NCBI GenBank assembly: GCA_030674185.1
Contig: JAPXFY010000030.1
Coordinates: 50,583,101-50,620,600 of the forward strand
Origin: Monoplex corrugatus
Taxonomy: Eukaryota; Mollusca; Gastropoda; Littorinimorpha; Ranellidae
DNA length: 37,500 bases
Direction: 5' to 3'
The translations under genes and the position numbers were made by a program. Below are positions 9,791 to 21,393 of the stretch, in pieces. The notes beneath the pieces are model-generated. The model worked only from the letters and a program-made list of their open reading frames with translations, had not been told where the DNA came from and did no database searches. How positions within the stretch are numbered: position 1 is the stretch's first letter; each line of letters opens with the position of its first letter.

Positions 9791-10540
9791 GTCTTAGTTG
9801 GTGTAGAGGTAGAGCTACCGCTTTCAAGTCTGCTAGCACGAGTTCGAACCTGGCAGGGGAAATATTTGTGCATGCAGCCTCCAATCCACTTAGCCATGGG
9901 TAGCTACCTAACCTTGACCTTGATCAGGGTAGGCGAAATTAAAGCAATGAGGGAGAGAAATGAGACCGGCACACCCTCAAACAGTTGACTTGCATCCCCC
10001 GTGGGGATGCCGGGGGCTCTTTCAGTATAAATACTATCCCTACCTTCTGGAAATTCTGTGCTAGAAATTTCCTCTTTTCTGTCACTCCCTCTGTTTCTGC
10101 CTTGTTGATTTCCTTTGTCATTTCTACCTATAATTTTCTGCCTTAATGGTCCATTCTCCTGTATGTGTTCGATAAAGTCTTATGTACTTTTTCTTAGGAT
10201 TAATAATTGGGTACATGTATTAAGTGCATTTTTGGTCTAGGGAGGCGAGATATGCGGAAGCAATTTTAGGTAATTTATGCCTGTTTTTGTATATGTTTTG
10301 GTGTCCTTATGTTCGGTTATATTTGTATCAGGTGTTTTTTAAATCTCCCCTGTGCAATAAATTGGATGGAGTGGTCAACGCCGGGGCATGTCCTTAGCTT
10401 ATGTGCGCGAATGCATTGATATGCGTACTTAATTTTCTTTTTTTCTTCCCTGTTGAAGTTTTGTATGTTTTGAAGCAGTTATAGCTCTGATATGGCTGTA
10501 CGCAGTCGGCTGGGCTTTAAACAATAGTAACAACAACAAC
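9791..10540 (+). mobile_element. SINE-like family A, copy 4 with tRNA-like head (most complete copy)
   Basis: The head at 9791-9860 has a box A-like TGGTGTAGAGGT (9799-9810) and a box B-like GAGTTCGAACC (9840-9850), the internal RNA polymerase III promoter pair of tRNA-derived SINEs, with normal spacing. The body follows. It includes a perfect hairpin GCATCCCC-CGT-GGGGATGC (9992-10010), then the landmarks shared with copies 1-3, and the tail GCAGTCGGCTGGGCTTTAAAC ending in CAACAACAAC. About 750 bases is long for a SINE, so a composite or a LINE-derived 3' part is possible. Confidence 0.75.
9799..9850 (+). promoter_or_regulatory. Putative Pol III internal promoter (A and B boxes)
   Basis: Box A-like sequence at 9799-9810 and box B-like at 9840-9850. 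The acceptor and anticodon arms do not fold into an obvious tRNA, so this is a SINE head and not a tRNA gene. Confidence 0.6.
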
Positions 10541-10582
10541 AGTAGACTCGCAGGGTAGTGAGGCCTCTTCCACTTTGCTCAA

Positions 10583-10705
10583 AATGGTTATAGATAGCCC
10601 TGATGTGGCTTTGAGTCATCGGATGACCTTTAAACAATGATGATAATAATGACAATGGCAATGATAATAAAAGTAATGTTGATGATGATGTTGTCGTTAC
10701 TGTCA
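10583..10705 (+). mobile_element. SINE-like family A, copy 5 (3' tail only)
   Basis: GGTTATAGATAGCCCTGATG and the following GTCATCGGATGACCTTTAAAC correspond to the family's last 60 bases and lead into a GAT/AAT microsatellite. Confidence 0.6.
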
Positions 10706-11040
10706 TGACAGAAGGAAGGTGGTTACTGCTATTGTATTATTGTTTTAATTGTCATTATTACTATAGAAAGAGGTGTTATTGTTATGATAATGATGATGGA
10801 ACGAGGTGGTTATCATTACCATCGTCATCATTTTCATCTTCATCATCATTACTACTATTACTACCAATACTCTTACTCTGTTACTACTACTACTACTACT
10901 GCTACTACCATTACTGCTATACTACCGGTAATAATAATAATATTATTATTATCATCATAATTATTATCATTATCGTTATTTTTATTGTTATTGTTGTTGT
11001 CACGGCAGTTTTGTTCATCTTTTATTTTCGCCCCTTTTCT
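10706..11040. repeat. Degenerate trinucleotide repeat (ATT/ACT/ATC)
   Basis: Runs of TAC, TAA and ATC triplets, including (TAATAATAATATTATTATTATC) around 10929-10952, which is partly self-complementary. The 149-residue frame across it is Y/C/I/L low complexity and is not a gene. Confidence 0.8.
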
Positions 11041-11159
11041 TCTTGTTTGGGGGGCAGGGATGTGCGGTTAGTTCAGTGTGTGTGTGTGTGTGTTTTTGGC
11101 GTGCTTTTGCACGGGGATTGTGAACTGCTCCGTCAACTTGTGTTTGTGGCCTAGATATA

Positions 11160-12771
11160 CTCCTAATCATAATTTAAGGGCCACTTCTTCCTTCCTCTCT
11201 AATTTTAAGTTGAAATAATTGACAATGTTTAGAATTGATTCTATGTTTTATTTCATCATTTCCACACCTGTTTTGGAAAAAGAAATTAGCACAATGACCC
11301 ATTAGTGAACAGCACATGCATTTAAAGGAACATCCCCCCCTTTTCAAAAAACAGAAAGTGTCAGATTTGGCCAATCTGTTTTCAATATCGCGTGTGTCCG
11401 CCCCGAGCCTGGATGCATGCTTCACAGCGCCGATGCATCGACCCCACAAGGGTACGGAGTGTGTCCTGAGGGATGGCCGCCCACTCGATCTGCAGGATGT
11501 CGACCAGCCTGGCCAGGGTGCCCGGTGGGGGGTGGTTGTCCCTGATGCGCCTCCCGAGCACATCCCAGAGGTGTTCAATTGGGTTCAGGTCAGGTGAGCA
11601 CGCTGGCCAGGCCATACGGACGACTTCATGCTGCTCCAGGAAGTCGGTCACAAGGCGTGCTCGATGCGCAGGTGCATTGTCGTCCTGGAAGATGGCGCCT
11701 TGACCAAGGTCCACAAGCGCAGGCAGTGCCACGGCCGCCAGAACCTCGTCCCGGTACCGGACCCCGTTCAGGATGCCGTCAATGGGGAGCAGGGGGGTCC
11801 GGGTACCACGGCTCATGCCACCCCACACCATCACCGACCCGCCGCCGTACCGGTTATGCTCTTGGACAGTGGCGTCAGCGAACCTCTCCCCTTGACGTCG
11901 CCACACCCGAGCCCGGCCATCGTTAAAGGTCAGGGTGAACCTGGACTCATCCGAAAACAAGACCCGGGCCCACTGTTGCCTTGTCCAGGTCACGTGCTCC
12001 CTGGCCCAGGTCATGCGGTGCACTCTGTTGACCGGTGACAGCACGGGTCGGACGGCCGGTCTCCGTGACCTCAAGTTTGCCTCATGTAGCCGTCTTCTCA
12101 CCGTGCTGCAGCTGATGTTAGCACCTGTTGCGTCCCTCAGCTGACCCCTCAAGGTCACCGCAGTGGATGCCCTTTCCCTCAGGACGGAGAGGGCAAGGTA
12201 GCGGTCTTGCTGTCTTGTCGTTACTCTGGGTCGACCCGTGTGACGCCTTTCCTGGACTGCTCCAGTCTCATTGAAGCACTCCAGCAGTCTCTGGATTGTG
12301 GAATGTGACACTTCAAGTCGTCTAGCAAATTCCCCGCTGCGCTAGGCCTTCATCAAGCAGAGCGAGGGCTCTCCCCGCTGCTCATCCGTCATCCGTCGTC
12401 TTGCAAGCATGGTTAAAACGAACCAAGAACGGTCCTTTTTATCCTCGTCTGCGGGCAACTTTGGCTGGAGTAGTGTTCAAAAAGGGCTTGCCTTGCACGT
12501 GCAAAGCGAATTTTGTCGCTACCTTGCCTGCGTCGTCAGAGAGACCCTGCTGAAGATTCGACAATTTCGTGTGGAAATTGTCTTCCTTGGGCCGCCCATT
12601 GCAAATCGGCAAATCCCCAAACACGTGCCAAAAGGAAACTGCAATGTTGTCTGAGCTCTTATCCATTCAGTTACGGCAACGAATTGGAGAAAAGAGTAAG
12701 AGAAAATAGGTTATTTCTCCTTTCAAAAATTGACTCAAAAACGTTCCTGGCCCTTCAATAATGACGTGTAG
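11160..12771 (-). mobile_element. Tc1 family DNA transposon, 1.61 kb, degenerate
   Basis: TA dinucleotides flank it at 11158-11159 and 12772-12773. The first 24 bases at each end align without gaps (left CTCCTAATCATAATTTAAGG..., right read inward CTACACGTCATTATTGAAGG...), sharing the GGGCCA block but differing at several sites, so the inverted repeats have decayed. The transposase pseudogene inside runs on the minus strand. It belongs to a different Tc1 subfamily from the other two. It is inserted in GT-rich DNA with related segments on both sides (11090-11155, 12812-12880). Confidence 0.85.
11382..12410 (-). pseudogene. Tc1 family transposase pseudogene (DD34E)
   Basis: From the likely ATG (12410-12408) to the stop there are 342 codons, the family's normal length. 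The first helix-turn-helix is damaged: in the starting frame, codon 23 is TAG (12344-12342). The recognisable residues between codons 13 and about 26 (RALALLDEGLAQRG) lie in a shifted frame, so two compensating indels are present. Downstream the frame is clean: HTH (VSHSTIQRLLECF), the second DNA-binding region (STVRRRLHEANLRSRRPAVR), and the catalytic FSDESRF (D154), QDDNAPAHRA and PDLNPIEHLWD with 34 residues between the second D and E. It ends in ARGGHTRY. The catalytic half is preserved and the DNA-binding start is not. Confidence 0.9.
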
Positions 12772-12773
12772 TA

Positions 12774-13700
12774 TATGTTTTACGTGGGTCTGGTGTGCGT
12801 AAATTGTGTGTGTTTTGGGTGCTGTTTTGTGAACAGTTTTTCTGTCAACTTGTGTTGGCGGGCTGAATCGTGTATTACCTGGTACCCGTGTGGATAGATT
12901 TTTGCGTGTTTTTCTTCGCTGTAGTTTGTGAACAGTATTTCTAAACTTGAGCTTGTTGGCTTTTAAAGATAAGAATTGTGGGTGTTACAGTTTGAGAGTA
13001 GGTTTTTGGGCTCCCCGTTTCTGCACAGACGGTTGCAGATAGGAGGGTGGGGGGGTGGGGGTCTCGCCAGTTCCTGTTACAATAGTTTGTTAGGGAAGAT
13101 GTAAGTCTTGTGTTGTAAAGATGAGAGAGTTGAGTTCGTGTTAGTTTTAGAGTTGGTGTGGGGCCTTCTCTTGTGACGGACGGTTTGCAGAATGGGCGAG
13201 TAAGGCCAGTTCCTGGTCAGAATGTTAGTTGATGTGGGGCCTTCTCTTGTGACAGACGGTTCGCAGAATGGGCGACTAGGGTCAGTTCTTGGTTTGAAAT
13301 GTTATTTGGTGTAGGGACTTCTCCTGCTACAGTCGGTTTGCAGATTGGGAGGACAGGGCCAGCTTCTGGTCAATCACCACTTGCAGTTGGATTCATGTCC
13401 CAGAAGTACATGTAGGTAGAGGCATCGGTGTTTTGTTGGTCTATGTAGTGGTGTGGAGTTTTGTGGAGGTCTATGTATCCTCGGCGTGAAACCGGGAGCG
13501 ATTCGATGCCTGTAATATCTTCCGCTACAGACGGTATGTGGAGAGTTTAAGGGTCAGTCATTTCGTTGTTGGTCTGTGTAGTTGTATAAGTTTGTGGGGG
13601 TCTGTGTGTGACGCCTGTTGTTTTTCTGCTATGATCAATGTGCGGCGGAAGGTTTTGTCAGACGCTTCCATTTTGTCAACGTTGTGAGAGAGGGTAGGGT
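12774..13700. repeat. GT-rich spacer with a 76-bp tandem repeat
   Basis: Three units start near 13152, 13228 and 13304 with the landmarks GGGGCCTTCTCTTGTGAC, GACGGTTTGCAGA(A/T)TGGG and CAGTTC(C/T)TGGT. Weaker relatives (CTCCCCGTTTCTGCACAGACGG at 13009; TATCTTCCGCTACAGACGG at 13517) flank them, so an older array extends about 12990-13560. TTTGTGAACAG...CTTGTGTTGG segments repeat at 12822 and 12926. No gene seen. Confidence 0.75.
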
Positions 13701-13702
13701 AT

Positions 13703-13775
13703 AACTGTTGTTTTAAACAGATTACAGCTCTGATATGGCTCTATGCAGTCTGCTGGGCTTAAAAGATAACAATAA
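13703..13775 (+). mobile_element. SINE-like family A, copy 6 (3' tail only)
   Basis: AGATTACAGCTCTGATATGG and GCAGTCTGCTGGGCTTAAAA match the family tail. It is followed by ATAACAATAACATTAAC. Confidence 0.65.
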
Positions 13776-13899
13776 CATTAACAAAATGTTCATAACTGTT
13801 TCAGTATCCTCCAAAGATCGTGACAAACGGTGCATACTACATGTGCCATATCACTCCACACCACACGGCACAAGAACGCTGACAGCAAGGACGATCATG

Positions 13900-16800
13900 A
13901 CGGGAACATCAAAAACAAGTAAGACTTTGTTACAGATAGATGACGAAAAATGACAACAAGAACATTTGGACAAGAAGGAAAACAACAGCGACCTGAAGAG
14001 CAAGAAGAAAACAACTTGAAAAATAAGAATGCACAAAACAAAACGAAGAACTAGAAAAAAAAATGAAGAAGAGAAGAATGAACAAAAACAAAGGACAACG
14101 AAAATAAAGGGTACAGTATGAAAAAACGGTACAAAGCAGAAGAAACAACATGATTACCAAGAAGAAGAAAACGTCAAGTAATAGAGAGTTAAGGAGAAAA
14201 AAAACCCACCACCAACACGAACAGCGAGAAAGAGACAAAAATATGAAAAAAAAGAAAAGCAACATGAATACAAAGAACGATAAGAAAAAAAAACAACAAA
14301 AACAGGAAGAAATAGAAAAAAATAAAACAACAAAAACACAAAAAGAAGAAAAAAAAACGAAGAACGAGAAGCAAAACTGTAACATGAATGAGAAGTACAT
14401 ACAAACACACAAAAACACATGAAGAATGGAAAAAAAACCCGGAAAATTGATAAACAAGAAGTAAAACAACAGGTATATGAAGAGGGAAAAGGAAAATAGC
14501 CACACGAAGAAAGAAGTAAAGAAATGACTTGAATATCAAGAAGCAGCAAAACAAGGAGCTTCACGAAGAATAAAAACAAAAGCAACAACGTAAAGAACAC
14601 GAAGAAGAACAAGAACAACGAAACAAAAACAAAAAGAACGAGAAGAAAAGCAACAACTACATGAAAAACCGGACGAAAAACAAGAACATGAAAAACAAGA
14701 TTGAAAAAAACTGAAGTAACAAGAAGGAAAAAAAACACCACTTGAATAAAGAAAGTTAGTTAACAACACGAAGAACAAATAAAGAAACGACTCGAAGATT
14801 AAGAAGCAGAAATCCAAGAAGAGCTATACAAAGAACAAGAAGATAAACAAGGTGAAGAAGAAGGAAGAACAACACTAAGAAGAACAACAATATCAAAAGA
14901 ATGGAAACTACATGAAGAACTAGGAAAAAAATGAAAAGCATGAAGAACATTGTAAAACAATAACTTAAAAAAAAAGAATAAGAAGAAAAATCAACAACGA
15001 CGTAAAGAACAAGAAGACAAGCAGCAACATGACGAAAAAGAAAAGGAAAAATTGCAAACAAAAAGCAACAACAAGAAGAAAAAAGAAAATCAAAAATATG
15101 AAGAATGAAAACAAAAACTGAAAAACAGAACAAAAAGAAAAACTAACAACGTCCACAATAAAAACAAGAAAAAAAATCACCCACAAGAACAAGAAAAAGA
15201 ACAAAGAACGAGACAAAAAAATAAATAATACGAAAACAACATAAAGAACGAGCATAAACAAACGACACGGAGAGCATGAACAAGAAGCGGAAAAACAAGA
15301 TCAGCAACATGAAGAACAAGAAGAAAAGCAAAAGCAACATGACGAATGAATAGAAACCTCCAACAACATGACAAACAAAACACAGCAAAATAATCAAGAG
15401 AACAAAACAGAAAATAAAAACAATCTCACAATAACAATATGATCAAAATGAATACAACATACTTATGAAGAAAGAGGAGAAAAACTCAGATGAAAAAAAA
15501 AAGAAACAGAAACATTGCATGAACAAAGAAAAGAACAATGATATAAAGAACGAGCATAATTAAAAACAGTATGAAGAACGAGAATAAAGAGAAAAAAAAG
15601 GAAAAGGAAGAAAAAAATAAAACTGAAAAAACAGGAAAACAACTTAGGGGATAGCAAAGAAAACACAAATGAAAACACGAAGAAGAAAAAAACAAACAAA
15701 AAATCAAATAGAGCAAGAAAAACAAACAAAAAACAAAGAACGAGAAGGCGAATAATAACACAAAGAACGAGAAAGGTAAAATGAACAAAAAGCAGAAAAA
15801 AATAGATCCATAAAATGAAGAACAAGAAGAGAAACAACAACATGAAGAAGAATAACACACAAGGACAACATAAAAAAAACACAAAGAAGAAAAAGGACAG
15901 GAAGGAAAAATACGAAGACAAACAACAAACAGAAAGAACAAGGAAAAAAACCCATAAAAAAGAAAAACAAAAATTACATAATAAGAAAAAACGACGATAG
16001 CATAACAGACGAGCAGAAGGAGAAACGTAAGGAATGAGAACAAGAAAAAAAATCGAAAACAAGAAAAAAATAAGAAAAACATTAGGAACAGTAAGGAAAA
16101 AGAAACAAACAAAAAACTTGAAGAACGAGAACACGACGAGCCAGCAGAAAGCGACATGAACGAGAAAGAAGAAAAAAAGCAACATGAAAAACAAAAAAGG
16201 AAACACCAACTTCAAGAACAAGAAGAAAAATAACAACATGAATAAAAAAAGAAAAACATGAAACACCAAAAGGAAAACAAAACAATACAGAGAACCAGAA
16301 GAAGAACAAAATCATAACCATAGAGAACAAGAAAATGAAAAATAACTACATGAAGAAATAGAATGAAAACAAAAACATGAAAAAGAAGAACAAAGACATG
16401 AAGAATTACAAGGAAACCAATATGCAGAGCCAAATGAACAAAAAGAAGAAAAATAACAGTACAAAGAACAAAAAGGCACCAACAAATGAAAATACAGAAT
16501 AAAGAATACGACAATTTGAAGAACGAGAAGACAAAATGAAGAAAACGAAGAAAAGCAACTCCAAAAACGGAACGTGATTAAAAACTAGAAAAAAAGCGCA
16601 TGAGAGAGAAGAGCAGCTACAGCAGTATGAAAATCGAGAAATAGAACATCAACATGAAGGAAAACAGGAAAGAAAACGAAGAAAAAGGGGAGCAAACAAA
16701 ACAAATTAACTTGACGAACACGACAAAGAATAACGGCAACATGAAGAACAAGAAGAAAAACCACCATGACAACAGCAGCATGACACAGAAGGGAAAAAAA

Positions 16801-19780
16801 CATAAGATCAGTAACAACTACAACAACAATAACATAAAGAAGGAAAAGAAAAACAAACATGGCGAACAAGGAAAAGAAAAACAGCAACAATGTCAATTAT
16901 AAGCTGAAAAACATCAACAACTGGAAGGACAAAAAGAAGAAAAAGCGATGGCGACATGAAGAACAAGAAGAAGAAAACAACAGCAAAATTAACAAGGAAA
17001 TAAAGAACAACCTGAAGAGAAAGAAGAAAACGTGCAGAACAATAAGCAGAATATCACCTTGAAAAATGCAGAAGAAGAAGAAAAAGAAAAAAACGTCAAC
17101 ATGAATAATACAGAAAATGAAAATGAAAAACGAGAAGAAAAACAAGAGTAACAAAGATCGAGAAAAAAAAAGCTACAACAACAAAAGAACAATAAGAAGA
17201 AACATCTACAAAATGACAAAGAGCGAAAAGAAAATAACAAGAAGAACTGGAAAAAGAAAAACAACAAAATATGAAAAACAAGAAATAAAAATATTTTTTG
17301 AAGACGAGAAGAAAACAATATGAGAACAAGAAGACGAAAAATGACAACATGGCAAACGAAAAAAACAATCACATGAATAAAAAGAACAAAAATAACATGA
17401 ACAATATGGAAAACAACAAAACAAATAACGTAGAAAAACAACACGAACAAGAAAACAATACCAACAAGCATAAGAAAAAGAAGATAATCGACAACATGAA
17501 CAAGAAGAAAAAAGACAGGAAAACCAAGAAAAACAAATCAACAATGTCAAGAACCAAATAAAATAAAATGAACAACAAAGACCATAATACAAAGAACGAG
17601 AAGAAAAACATGAAGAACCAGTAGAAACAAAACAGGGATGAACTAAAATAAAGAAAAAACATCAAGACCACAATCGGGAAAACAAACACGAAGAACAGGA
17701 GGAGGAAGAATAGCAGTAGGAAGAACAAGAAGAAGAAAAACAAAATGCAACGCGAGAAGAAGAAATGAACAACGAAAAGATGAAAAAATAACACGGACAA
17801 CAAAAAACCACCAGCATTATGAAAAAGAAAGGGGACAGAACAATAACCACAACCATCACACCACCACCATCAACAAGAACGAGATCGAGAAGAAAACAAC
17901 AACAAACATTACAAGCAATAGAAAAAGAGCAACAGCGTCAAGGATACGATGAAACAACAACATGAAAAGCAAGAATAAAGACATGAAGAACAAGGAAAAG
18001 AAAAGCAACAACATGAACGATAACAAAAAGAAAAAAGACAGCGACATGAACGAAAATAAAAAAAAGAAACGGCAATTTAAATAAGCAGACGACGAAGAAC
18101 ACCACGAAGAGGAAGAAGAAACATTTGGGAAAAAAAAGTGAATTACAGCATGAAGAAAAGAAACAAAAGACAACATGAACAAGAAGAAGAAAAATAGCTT
18201 CAACAAGAGAAAAAGCAGCAACAAGAAGATCCGGATAAAAGAGCAGAAAAAGAACAAAAAGAAAAGCAACAGCTTAAAGAACAAGAATGAAAGCAATTTC
18301 ATGAAGAAGAAGAAAAGAACATGAAAAAAAAACAGGAATTAAAACAGCCTGAAGAACAAGAAGAAGAAAGGAAGTATCATCATGAACAATTAGAAGAAAA
18401 AAACATCCTGAAGAACAAGAAAGTGATACAACGGCATCCAAACGAAAATCAAAGGAAAACGAGAACAACATAAAGACGAAAAAACAAACAAAAAACAAAC
18501 AAAAAAGAAACATGGATAACATATAAAAACAACAATAACAACATGGACAATTTGAAAAAGGATCACAACAACATAAAGAACAAGAACAGTAACATGAGAA
18601 AGAAAAACAAAAGCAAATACATGAAAAATGAGAAGAAAATCAACAATAAGAATGGAATTAACAAGAAGAAAATGAACAACATAAAGAATGAAAAGAAGAA
18701 AGAACAACATAAAGAACAATAAGAAGAAAAACATGTAAAACAAGCAGAAAAGCAACAACAGAAAGAACGAGAAAAAAAATGAAAAGAAAAAAAGGGAAAA
18801 AAAAAACATCACCAAGAACAGCAAGAGAAAAAACACTGAAAGGACAAGAAGAAATGTAACAAAAACGTCAAGAACAAGAAGAAAGAAAAACGACAACGAC
18901 GTGGAGAACAAAAAGAAGAAAGACAAAAATAGCAGCTTAAACAAGAATACCAAGAAAAACAAGGACAAAAATTTAAAAACAACAAGAATAAAAAAGACTC
19001 AAAACACGAAGGAAAAAACCATAAGTGAAAACCAAGAAGAATAAAACAACTTGAGGAACAAAAACAAAGCAACGACAAGACAAAAACCAAAAAGAATGTG
19101 AAAAACCAACAAAATGAAGACAAAAAGATAACAGCATGAACAGGGAGAAGAAACGCAACAACATGAAAAACAAAAGCAAAAACAACACGAACTAGACGAA
19201 AAAAGCAAGAAAAATAAGATGATAATGAAGAAGAGCCATGAAGGAGAAGAAGAAAAACACAGAATCAGCATGAAGAACAACGACAACAGCAACAATAAAA
19301 ACAACAGCAACATGAAGAAAAACAACACGAAGAAGAACAATGAGAAAACGTATAAACAACAAAACCAATGACAAGAAAAAGCATGAAGAATAACAAGAAG
19401 AAAAACAACACGAAGAACAGAAAAGAGGAAAACTACAACAACGAAAAAAACATGAAGAACAAGAAGAAAAAAACGTGAAGAACACATGAATAAACAAAAT
19501 CAAGTACGTAAAGAACAAGAAGAAAAAAAGTGAAAAACAAGAAAACAAAAAGTACGTGAAGATCAGCAAGAAATAAAAACATGAATACAAGAAGAAAAAA
19601 CAACAATGTGAAGATTATCAAGAAAAAAAAACCGTGAAGATCAACAAGGAAAAATAACAGTGAACACAAGAAAAACAACGTGAAGACAAAAATATAAGTA
19701 TGAACATGGAGAAAAAGCGCGACAACACGAAGAACAAAAGCAAACAACACGAACTAGACTAGGAAAAAGCAACAAAAATA
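13900..19780. repeat. T-poor purine-rich minisatellite array, degenerate left half
   Basis: Almost every 25-30 bases a variant of ACATGAAGAACAAGAAGAAAA recurs, built from AAC, GAA and AAG words. The + strand has very little T. Units are diverged and unequal in length. Many frames of 60-270 residues on the minus strand (F/L/V/C/S-rich) and K/N/E-rich frames on the plus strand exist only because stop codons are rare in such composition. None has a recognisable domain, and they overlap in several phases. No gene is called in these 5.9 kb. Confidence 0.88.
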
Positions 19781-21393
19781 AACTAGTCACAACAAGTTAA
19801 GCACAGTTTACATGTACCCGCATATTTTCAACAAATATCAAAGCCATGACTTTCCAATTGGGAACAGATTTATTTCATAATCTTGTTCAAACGTACATTG
19901 AATTTCATTGTGATCGCACAAACGGTTTGGGATATACAGACAATTAAACAGAGGAGGGGTCGAAATCAAAGTTTGCCAAATCTGTCCAGTTCACCAAATC
20001 ATTTCAATAATGGGTGTGACCACCCCGATTGGCGAGACATTCCATGCAGCGTCTCCTCATCGAGTAGACCAGTGTTCTGATGACCCTCTGTGGGATTCCC
20101 TGCCATTCCAGTTGCAGCATTCGGAAGAGATCCTGACGGTCCCTGGGAGGTGGATGGTTCTCCTTTACACGTCTCCCCAACTCATCCCAAAGATGCTCGA
20201 TGGGATTGAGGTCGGGACTATACGCCGGGAAGATCATCCTGTTGATACCGGCCTGCACAAGGAATTCTAAGGCCACCCGGGCTCTATGTGGCCGAGCATT
20301 GTCGTCTTGGAAGACTGCCATGGGTCCGATTCGTTGCATGGTCGGAACAACGAAAGGCGCCAGTATTTCATCCCGATAGCGGAGGCCTGTGAGGTTTCCG
20401 TCAATGTGGTAGAGTGGTGTCTTGTGGTGGAGGCTGATGGCACCCCATACCATAACAGATCCTCCCCTGAAGGCCCGGGTCTCACGAACAGCTGCATCAA
20501 TGTAACGTTCACCAACACGCCTCCAAACTCTAGTTCGGTCATCATTGTGTTCAAGACAAAACCGCGACTCATCCGAAAAGAGGACCTGAGACCACTGTTG
20601 TTGGTTCCATCTCGCATGACGTTGGCAGAAAGCTCGGCGAGCCAGCTTATGGGCTGCTAGCAGTCGTGGTCGCACAGCTGGACGACGTGATCTGAGGCCA
20701 AAGTGGTGAAGACGGTTTCGTATGGCTTGACGGCTGAGGATGGTGTTAGTTGCCCTACGAAGCTGCCGTTGGATGCTGGTTGAGGTGGCATCCCGCTGCA
20801 GTAGGACCTGCCTCTCGATGAACCGATCTTCTCTTGGAGTCGTCTGCCTAGGCCGACCTGACCGTGGCCTCTCTTCAACGCTGTTGGTCGCCCTAAAACG
20901 CTTGTTCAGTCTAACAATAACTGAATGATGCACATCAAGTCGTCGCGCCACTTCAGCCTTGGCAATGCCATCTTGCATCCACGCAATCGCCCTGGTTTTG
21001 TCAAAGGTGCTAAGTTTTCTTCTTGGTGGCATGGTGAGAAACGGGCTGACAGTAACCAAGCCCGCGCTTAAAGCATAAGGAAGGGGCATAAAACTCACTC
21101 GAAAGACTGCTCTTGCACGGGTATAACGAATTTTTCATTTTACACATCTTGTGTCGCCAGCAAGCTCACTGCAAAACAGGCACATTTACCGCAACTTTGC
21201 ACTTTTTATCCCGCGCGGCAACGAGGTCACCAAGACCCCCATGCGCACTACAAGTTGCCACAGGCTCGCCCAAACACTGCTGTTTGAGATTCCATCACTG
21301 GTTGCCGCATAACAAAAAGAAAATAATGTTTTCTGAAGGAATGGATCAGCCCCCTGTGTCCAAGGACCTGTGCTTAACTTGTTGTGACTAGTA
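19781..21393 (-). mobile_element. Tc1 family DNA transposon, 1.61 kb, complete
   Basis: A perfect 25-base inverted repeat lies at the ends: 19782-19806 (ACTAGTCACAACAAGTTAAG...) and its complement 21368-21392. TA flanks at 19779-19780 and 21394-21395. The transposase gene inside is intact, minus strand. The element splits the purine-rich array, which resumes directly on both sides, so it is younger than the array. Perfect ends and an open gene make this the best candidate for a recently mobile element in the window. Confidence 0.95.
20004..21032 (-). CDS. Tc1 family transposase (DD34E), intact
   Basis: Encodes 342 residues. The role is cut-and-paste transposition of the surrounding element. 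The start is set at MPPRRKLSTFDKTRAIAW by agreement with the 7414-8439 protein; 22 further in-frame upstream residues look unrelated. Two helix-turn-helix regions lie at about residues 8-50 (EVARRLDVHHSVIVRL) and 70-120 (LSRQAIRNRLHHFGLRSRRP). The catalytic residues are D154 (FSDESRF), D244 (FQDDNARPHRA) and E279 (PDLNPIEHLWDEL), again with 34 residues between the last two. It ends in NRGGHTHY. No frameshift or stop. It belongs to the same subfamily as the first element, but the terminal repeats differ, so the two probably do not mobilise each other efficiently (inference). Confidence 0.95.
   Translation of the reverse strand: MPPRRKLSTFDKTRAIAWMQDGIAKAEVARRLDVHHSVIVRLNKRFRATNSVEERPRSGRPRQTTPREDRFIERQVLLQRDATSTSIQRQLRRATNTILSRQAIRNRLHHFGLRSRRPAVRPRLLAAHKLARRAFCQRHARWNQQQWSQVLFSDESRFCLEHNDDRTRVWRRVGERYIDAAVRETRAFRGGSVMVWGAISLHHKTPLYHIDGNLTGLRYRDEILAPFVVPTMQRIGPMAVFQDDNARPHRARVALEFLVQAGINRMIFPAYSPDLNPIEHLWDELGRRVKENHPPPRDRQDLFRMLQLEWQGIPQRVIRTLVYSMRRRCMECLANRGGHTHY

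Noticed and set aside
9791..9860. A true tRNA gene
   Set aside because: Boxes present but no cloverleaf, and it heads a longer repeat family.
11628..12144. Plus-strand frames opposite the degenerate Tc1 transposase
   Set aside because: Antisense shadows of the minus-strand transposase pseudogene, with no recognisable content.
13930..19750. Many minus-strand F/L/V/C/S-rich frames that look like membrane proteins, and K/N/E-rich plus-strand frames
   Set aside because: Composition artefacts of the T-poor array; neighbouring frames are equally open and unrelated in start or length.
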